A stretch of DNA of 58,270 nt, taken from NCBI GenBank assembly GCA_019648995.1, contig BLXT01001968.1, positions 470,716-528,985 of the forward strand. Reading direction: 5' to 3'. This DNA comes from Plakobranchus ocellatus. Its lineage: Eukaryota; Mollusca; Gastropoda; Plakobranchidae. Shown here one piece after another: positions 50,628 to 58,270 of the stretch; positions within the stretch are counted from its first letter, which is position 1; each line of letters starts with the position of its first letter. The notes under the pieces were generated by a model. That model made no database searches and was not told the DNA's origin. It saw only the letters and a list, made by a program, of their open reading frames with translations. Both the position numbers and the translations under genes were made by a program.

Positions 50628-53600
50628 CTGTAGAAAGAGAATATGTTTTTTAACTGTTATAATCTTTTGGGAGAAAAAATCTCTCTGAAATAGTTTTTTA
50701 CAAAACTGTAGAACAAACTGGGGAATACCGTTGAGCATGCCTAAGAGACAGGTTTTTTTGGTTGCAAAAGTGGAAAAATAAACTTTACTTTCATTGATGA
50801 AACATTTTGAAAAAGAAAATAAGTATACCTGATGTAGAGTTGTATACTAAGAAAAACAAAAAAAAAATTTTAATATAAGGGCAACAGCGTCCATGAATAT
50901 GCTGCCAGAGGAAAGTAGGGAATTCCCATAACAATGCCTATTCAGAAACTGCTCTGAATTTTTTTTTAGGTTACAAGACTTTGAAGTTAAAGGCAACTTG
51001 AGATCTTATATGTGTAAGGGATGGATTACATATCAACCAAAATAATTTTTCTTGAAAGACTACCTCACTTGTCCCAAGATATGTTTCAACCAAAATGAAT
51101 TCTACAGGGCCTAAAATGTTCATATGTACAAGTGGGTCACCATGTATTGAAAACAATTTGCTGACAAACAATTTAGTTATTCTATTAATATAAACATTTA
51201 AATTTTCATCAATTCTGCCTTAGCAAACAATTGTGTATGTTTTTTCACAGTCCCTTTGTAGAATTTGTTTCAGTACATGTTTCTGTTCCTTGCAGGTGAA
51301 AAAAATGACTGGAAATAGCACTGCAATATCAGACACTCTGATATTGATTGAATAGTTTGATTCAATTGAAGCCGATTTTAAGAGTTTGGTACGACTTTCA
51401 AGCTTTTCTAATTTGATACAGGTTTTTTTTTTTTTTCTCTTTTTCTGTATTTGAAAATAGAGCAGATGAAAAATAAATGGTGAGGAAGCATAGGAGCATA
51501 ACAAAAAATCTCTCCCCCCCTCCCCCCCCCCAAAAAAAATATCAGGAAAATATATAATTGAAAGAAAATTTAACCCGAGGTCTTCATCAGGCCATAGTAT
51601 GCCATAAATGTCAAATTTTAAAGCTGATAATTATAAAAAGACACATTACATTATGTCGAAAAAAGAAAGTCACCACAAAGGTCAGAAGAAAAAGTGTAAA
51701 AATCTAGTAAAAAATGCTACTGGCCCATCCTTACCAAATTGACAGAATTTTGGAGTTTGTTGAAACAAACTTTATTTTAAAACTTCCATTAAGATCTTAC
51801 CTGGCAAGTATGTTTCTGAGTCATCAAAATCTAACATCGCCTCTGCATCTTCATCCTCATCTGATTCTGGCTTGGGGTATTTTCTAGGTCGCCCCCTTTT
51901 TCTGCCACGCTTTTTGGGAGCCTTTGATATATTGTCTTGAGCATCTTGCTTTGCCTTGGCCAACTCATATAAAATGATTCCCATTTCATCGTCAGGCAAC
52001 GGAGCCCTGATAAGAGGAAAAGAAAAAAAAAATTGTTCATATATTTTGTATCAAAAGTCAACAAGAACAGAGAATATTACAAGATTTGAAACAAAAAAAT
52101 CTCCAAAAAACAAAAGCACATAAAAATATCTTACAATTTTCAGCCCATCCTTTATTTTTTTTTTTTAAACACTGACATTACAAAACTATGAATAGAAAGT
52201 AGAGTAGACTTCTAAATTAAAGTAACTCATTGTAAACTCTTTTGTCCTCTTTAAATAAAAAAACCCAAAAAAACCCCAGGAAAAATGCACCTTAAAATTC
52301 AGTAGTAATAGTACACTTTTCACAAATTTGGAATTTGTTTTTGCCTCTCTGACTTTGAGAATAAATAAAGAAGGATGATTTTTAAGGTTAAATCAAAACA
52401 CCTATACTTTTGCTTTCATAACTACCATGCATACATGTGGTTCTAAAGAAAAAAAAAAAAGGAAGGAAAGTGGTTAACAGAGATGTAAAATTCAATCTAC
52501 TATTGATGATTACAAGGCAAAAAATAAAAAAATAGATGATATTAACTGTAAAAAAATTACAAAAATAGACAGCCAATCATCCTTTCACTTCTATGCAGAT
52601 TTTATTTGTCAAATTTGCACAATCATTCACTTTAAAAAATGCAAGAAAATAAGATGATTGCACCCAAAGTAAAGCTACTTTTTTGTGGTTAATCTTGGCC
52701 TATCTGTAGCCAGGTTATAGAAGAAATGTATATTACACTATTACTATTCTGGATCTGAAATAATGATATTCTGGTGAACAAAATTTAAAACATAACTTAA
52801 TTTGATGGAGAGATTGTGCCCGTCCAAAGGAATACAAAAGGATTGCCTTTACGCCTTTTTATATTAGAGCATTGTGACACAAAAAATTAAGACATTAGTG
52901 CACATTAATGCAGACTGCACTAATGTCGCTGTAGAGAGTCTTAAGAGTGATATTTATGATTTATATTCTGTTTTACTTTTCTTGATAGCGATATTGATAG
53001 TTTTTTATTTTGTTTCCCTATTCTAGAATTTTCAATTTGTACTAAATAAATTGCAATACACTTTTTTTCTTTGGAGCATAACAATTTACTTTTGATAATG
53101 TAAGTTATCTTTATTTAACAATTTTTAATGTTTTGTTCTTCAGAAAATTTGGAGAATCAAACTTAAGATTTGATCCTCACACGATAAAACTTCATAATTG
53201 GTTCTACAATAATTTTCAAACCACTTTAGCATATTGATTTGGAGTGCAAACATTATATCACTCCTGTTTTTTTAAAAGATTAAAAAAAAATCATTCATTT
53301 TTTATGATTAACAACATATTTTTATGAGCTTAGTCTAAATATATAATAATTTTTTTAGGTGCATTTAAAAGCTCCTTATGCATTTCCAATTAATCATACC
53401 ACTTATTCTATACTCACTTTCCATTGCTGTTTGCCATGTATCTGTCGATGAGAAACCTGATCCTTTTCTTCACCACTCGCACCGTGACTGTCTTCATCCT
53501 GGCATCTCGATCCTGAAGATCCGCCACTAATGCCATCCACTCCTTCTCCGAGTTCCAGTGTGAGAAGGGATTGTGCTCCATCACAACTTTAGACATCAGG

Positions 53601-56600
53601 AGATCGACATCATCCGTGAAAGAGAAAGATCTGACACTCCTGTTAGCAGGGCAAACAAAAAAATAAATCATGAAAAGTTTGGTACACAGTAATTTTGCAA
53701 TTTTCAGCATTAGAATTGAAAAAAAAAAAAGCCCACTTAGTTTGAATTTTAATATGTAACAAAATAAGAGAAGAGTAAGTTTGAACTTATTAATATTTCC
53801 ATTTTGCGACCTGAATTGAGTAAAAATGAACAGTGGATGTTGTTATGTGAACCCCAATGACTCAAAATAACGACTACTACACATGATTTAGCCGATTTGT
53901 AAGTTTTACACAGCTTTCTTTCTTTGAAATTTCTGAGCAGTATTGGCCTTAAATTTTAATACTTAACTAAAAAGCGATGCATATGATGCTGAACAAAAAA
54001 AATTGCATGTGATGAATGACAAGAAGCAACAACAACCCTAGTGTTTCTAAATTTGGCGCAAGCTGTTTACTTTCTTAAAACATAAAGGTACAAAAAGCTT
54101 TAATGCAACCAGAAATATTTTAAGATCTGACTCATTCACAGTATATGTAGGTTCAATTCAAAAGACACAGGGATCTTCTCAATTCAAATTCTTATACATG
54201 AAACTTTCTGAGATGATAAGAATTCCTTAACAGGTGCAGTAATTAAGCAAATTGCCTTGAAATCTGCAGGGGCTTTTCCATCGCAGGTTTGAGCCCACTA
54301 TCTGCCCCTGGCCCAGCAAGAACCCAAAGAGCCAGAGAGCCACAGATGATCTACCTCTGTTGACACAAAGTAATATTTCAAAATGCTTGCAGGTAAATGT
54401 ATTTTCAAAGCTTATAGATCCAATTATTTACGGGTAATTGTGCCTGAGCCTCTTTGGCTCATGGGAGTTTTTTCTTACATTTTGAGTTTTCACAACCTTA
54501 GGTTCCTGGCCCTTGCAGACGTACATAGCCTGAAGGGCAAAGCTCTCGAAATAGGAGACAGCCCTGCAGATTTCATAGCACGGACAAATAATTCAAAATA
54601 AGCAGATTGTTTGTGAGCTCCAATTACATCCAAATTGAGTTGTTAAAGCTCAGAAATATCAAAGTTTATTTTATCACATACAATTAATAGTGATGACATG
54701 TCGTACATAATTCTTCAATGGCTTTACCCGCTTCAACTAAACAAGCAAAATACAAGGATGCCTTTTTTTAAAATGTGCAGGTAAAGACATACATATATCT
54801 TGCATAAAACTTCATCAAAACTCTTATAAGTTTGCCTATCAATATTAAAAAAAAAAAACGAAAAATAAAACCCAACTCCATCAAAGCTGCAAGCAATTTG
54901 GAGAACATATATAGCAATGTAACACTATTTGGGTGCCAGTGTACACAAGTTTGTTATGCCTTTGTAAACTCCATTTAGAAGAGAATGCAATTCAGATTCT
55001 CACGTACCTGATAACTTCTGTCCCTGAGAAAAGAGCATGATTTTTGTGCTCCAAGTTACAACCGACTATGTTCAATGTGCCTGCCTTATACCGCAGATGT
55101 ACCATTGCTTCACAACCAAGACCGACGTATCTGTACAATAATAAAAGGATAAATAGCATTATATTTAAAATGTAACATTAATAATGGAAAGACACAAAAT
55201 GCTGAAGTCAACCTTTATCCAATTCATATACTAAAATTTCACACATTTACATTTGAAAGTGTTAGCTTTGTGGCTTACATGCCATTTTAAGTTCAATATA
55301 ACAAAAGGCAATCAAAGCAAGTCAGTCATGTCTCTGGGGATTATTTGCAGGAGCTTTTCAAATTTTGTATTGGTTCAATGAGTTTATCATGTACACACAA
55401 TGAAAGTACAATCTTGAAACTTGATTATCTTTCAAGAGAATCACATTGGAAAGTTTTTTTTTTTTTTTCTACATACAGGTGTACATTATAGAGCACCTTC
55501 CTCATATTCATGACTCAATATGTCCAAAATTCTGACTGAATTACATAGATTGCCTCATAACATTTCATTTCCAAGGGGTTTTTTTTTCTCCCACAATCAT
55601 AAAAATGAGCTCAAAATGCTTCTTATTTCATCTAAAGGACATGGGGTCCTGGTGCACTGATCAACTCAGCCATTTAGGAACTGAAACCCCCTCCTGCTTC
55701 ATTCTTATGCTTTCACACATACAAATTTAAACTTACTTTCTAGGTTTCGCTCCCTCTTTTTTTATGGGGCTTGGATTTCCATAGTGTGTGCACACCATTT
55801 TCACTGTCTGGTACACGAAATGTTCAGGAATGATGTCTCGGACTCGTCTCTCATTGGCATATTCAATACTTGTAGCCGACTTTGGCTTGAAAGCTGAAAG
55901 TGCATCAGACATTAAGTCAAAGAACAGAGTATGATGGATAACTTCCAACCAAAAGCAACATTCTCTAAATAATGCTTGCATATGCACAAACCACAGAACT
56001 TCCTTTATTTGATAATTTTAAATGATCTGCCTTACGACTAATCGCAATGTGTTGAATGTTTCTTGAAGCCTTTTCAGAAAAAAAAAAATTAAGTGAGTTT
56101 ATTTTTTCCTTATTTAGACTTTTTTCCCCCCATATGTTAAAACTGAATTTTAATATCTATACAAGCCAAGCTTATTTAATAAATTTTCTGGCTGTATTAT
56201 TGGTTAAAATTTTCAAAATGTCGTTTCTCACTCTAATTTAGACTGGTCTCGAGACATTTCATTTAGTCTAAAAATTAAGTGCCAATAAAAATATTCTTTA
56301 GAAGGTTTATGTTAAAAACAATGATGGTTTTTGGACCTCAGGGTTTTTATGGTGTAAAAAATAATGATACAATTGACTTTGTACAGCTTTCATATTACTA
56401 TGATTGTAAGCATTGAGAGATAGAAACCTACCATTATTGTCATATCAAAAAAGACAGAAAAAAAAAGATATAATAAAAATACAAACCATCTAATTTAAAC
56501 TAATGCTCCTCTTTCTGCATTTAAAAAAAATGTTTTTACAATACAATTACCAACGTTTTACAGCCAACTACATTTACAAAGTCCACATTGCTGCCACATA

Positions 56601-57102
56601 AAACGTTAGGCAAAGCCAATTCACTATGATAATATCCAGTGAATTAGGCTTTCATAAAAATTGTTTAAGGCCTATATTTTGTGTTAAAAGAAGCACTTGT
56701 AAGCTCTATATTTACCCTTATGAGATTGCTTCAAGTTTGTTTTTATATGAATGTTGGTTCAAATATTATGTCTCCAATCATCACACTTTTTGATGACTTA
56801 CCTGAGCCTGTCTCCCTCTGAAATTGCTCAAACGGGGTATGAAATTCTTCCCAACTCTTGAACTCTGTTTTCCCTTGAAAAATCTGTAAAAACTCAGCTG
56901 TTGTGTCAATGGTTTCCCCCGAGGATCCATTGATTCCTTCTGATTCCTCATAGGTACCATTCTCATCTGCATTATCATCTTCATTCTCTTCCTCATTGCC
57001 CTCATCGTTTTCTCCTTCAGTTTCCGCTACTTCATCTTCTTCTTTGGCTTCCAATTTTTCAACTTGCTCAGCCTGTTCTGTGTCTTGCTCTGCATCAGCC
57101 AT
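50221..57102 (-). CDS. Zinc-finger / SANT-like / AT-hook protein, copy B
   Basis: Six exons: 56802-57102, 55737-55893, 55008-55130, 53418-53639, 51801-52006, 50221-50627. The exons join in frame into 471 residues and TAG, the same total as copy A although four of the six exons differ in length. Layout: acidic N-terminus (about 1-65), zinc-finger region (about 70-194), SANT/Myb-like domain (about 198-264), AT-hook (303-310), charged helix and polyglutamine (about 350-445). Same strand and intron phases as copy A, so this is a tandem duplication. The ATG at 57102 opens MADAEQDTEQ, matching the start of copy A. A likely nuclear DNA-binding factor of unknown target. Both copies appear intact. Confidence 0.88.
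51801..52006 (-). CDS. Copy B exon 5: AT-hook
   Basis: RKRGRPRK at residues 303-310, preceded by extra basic residues (KAPKKRG) and followed by an acidic stretch (ESDEDEDAEAMLDFDD). The exon is two codons shorter than in copy A; the lost residues lie just before the hook. Confidence 0.85.
53418..53639 (-). CDS. Copy B exon 4: SANT/Myb-like domain
   Basis: Same 222-nt exon as in copy A, with EHNPFSHWNSEKEWMALVAD and VRVVKKRIRFLIDRYM. Changes between copies are mostly conservative (V/I, D/E side), while many third codon positions differ. That is the mark of selection on the protein. Confidence 0.6.
55008..57102 (-). CDS. Copy B exons 1-3: acidic N-terminus and C-C-H-H zinc-finger region
   Basis: Exon 1 ends with FKSWEEFHTPFEQFQRETGS. 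Exons 2-3 hold IPEHFVYQTVKMVC, YVGLGCEAMVHLRY and CNLEHKNHALF. Candidate ligands are C135, C159, H181 and H184 (C-X23-C-X21-H-X2-H). All four are kept in both copies, while the linker between the two cysteines varies by one residue. This supports a real metal site. FAR1/ZSWIM-like by pattern. Confidence 0.7.
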
Positions 57103-57133
57103 TCTGCTCTTTCAATGTGGAAAAGTGTAGGAC

Positions 57134-58270
57134 CTGTGAATTTTAATCAATTCAAAGTTAGAACAGAAATTTAGTTACAGATGAGCTATAAATGCTATAT
57201 ACTTAAATATAATAGCCTCATTTCATGATTTCTACCTAAACCTCATGCCTTTGTCATTCAAAGACCCACCTAAACTTCTTTTTTCCTCTAGAAAAAATAT
57301 TCCTTTTCAGCCCAAGAACGTCCAAATTTTGAATTTTTTTACACTTACTTGTAACTTGTATTTAAAAAAAAAACACACCCCAAAAAAAAAAAAGGTCAAG
57401 ATATTATTTCAGATTTAATTATTGGATAATCCACAGTATAAATATCTGTACAGCATTCAATTTTTTCTAATGTGGAGCAAGTAACTGAAAAAAAGAACCA
57501 AAGATGAAAACACCTTTCTATTTTTTTCTACGGTTTCGGATATTGAAACATGACAATGCTGGTAAATGAAAAGAGTGTGTTATAACAGCATTAAAAAAAA
57601 TTTCAGATTAGATTCATACATGAAAAAGATCTATGTCAGTGCTATTACCTTCATACTCTTATTTTAAAGAGACCATAGACGTTTTACATTTACCTACAGA
57701 TAAGTAAAAAAAAAAGTATTTCACAGCTAAGGGCAACAATGCTGGTGTCATAAAAATCTATGATGATCAGCTATGGTAAGAAAAGAAAAAAAAATTGATT
57801 TTGAACGCAGGAGAGTTTGCCCTCAACAATTATAAATTTGATTGATGTGACAATTTCTACTATTTAATTTAAGCTAATATAGCTTGCTTTATTAATATAT
57901 AACTGAAATTGTCCCAAGCTCATTGTCTTTTTGGATTTTATTTTGATTTTAAACATTTAGCATGTCATTTTTCAGAACTCACTGAATCTCTGGTCAATGG
58001 GGAAAATCAATAGACAACTACGTTTGGCTTTATTTCCTTTTCTTCAAATAAAAACTGGCCTGACTGTTTAGAAAAAAATAACGATAATGTTTAATTTCAG
58101 TTGATTGGGGTGATTTCTTTATTTAAACATTTCTGATCATCATTTCATCCTTTCAAGTGGAACAAGGTAGGACAACTGCTTTTACATATATATATATTAT
58201 TGAATAATTGCTCATATGGAGCCTCAATCAGCAGCCCTGTGGAATTCAACTGCTTCTGCCACCACTACTA
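57134..58270. other. Upstream region of copy B
   Basis: A/T-rich with no coding signal. A possible acceptor (ttcacag on the - strand, exon edge 57133) suggests that a non-coding first exon lies further up, but no promoter motif is convincing. Confidence 0.4.

Noticed and set aside
54281-54320. tRNA-like B-box word gcaggtttgagccc
   Set aside because: No A-box at a suitable distance and no cloverleaf; a single short word is not enough.

Overview
This window looks like nuclear DNA of an invertebrate animal. The genes are cut into many short exons with GT-AG introns. Introns and spacers are A/T-rich, with long T and A runs and microsatellites, while the exons are visibly richer in G and C. The protein types and SINE-like fragments would fit a lophotrochozoan, perhaps a mollusc, but that is inference and no species can be named. 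There is no sign of bacterial, viral, operon or CRISPR content.

Positions 1 to about 34,760 (+ strand) hold most of one very long coiled-coil gene, cut off at its 5' side by the window edge. I traced 31 coding exons from 261 to the stop at 32,109-32,111. They join without a frame break into 1,339 residues. The C-terminal part resembles the CCDC18 family, with moderate confidence. The first 21 exons are all phase 0, and 17 of them are whole multiples of seven codons, mostly exactly 28 or 56. A 28-residue coiled-coil repeat starts afresh at nearly every exon boundary. At exon 22 the frame stays open past the splice donor for about 1.1 kb, ends in its own stop and is followed by a poly(A) signal. 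That predicts a second protein isoform with a 374-residue tail of unknown function.

Positions 34,760 to 40,080 form the convergent spacer between the coiled-coil gene and the next gene. They hold presumed 3' UTR, a 91-bp tandem repeat and no supported gene.

Positions 40,082 to 57,102 (- strand) hold two tandem paralogues with the same six-exon layout, each exactly 471 codons plus stop. The predicted proteins have an acidic N-terminus, a FAR1/ZSWIM-like C-C-H-H zinc-finger region, a SANT/Myb-like helical domain, an AT-hook and a highly charged helix with a polyglutamine tract. This reads as a nuclear DNA-binding protein. No transposase or SWIM domain is present. The copies have diverged everywhere except a 226-bp stretch of the last exon, which differs at only two bases; this suggests recent gene conversion.

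An unsequenced gap at 12,097-12,323 lies between two near-identical copies of about 320 bp, so that part of the assembly is doubtful. Three further bases are unknown at 32,221-32,223.
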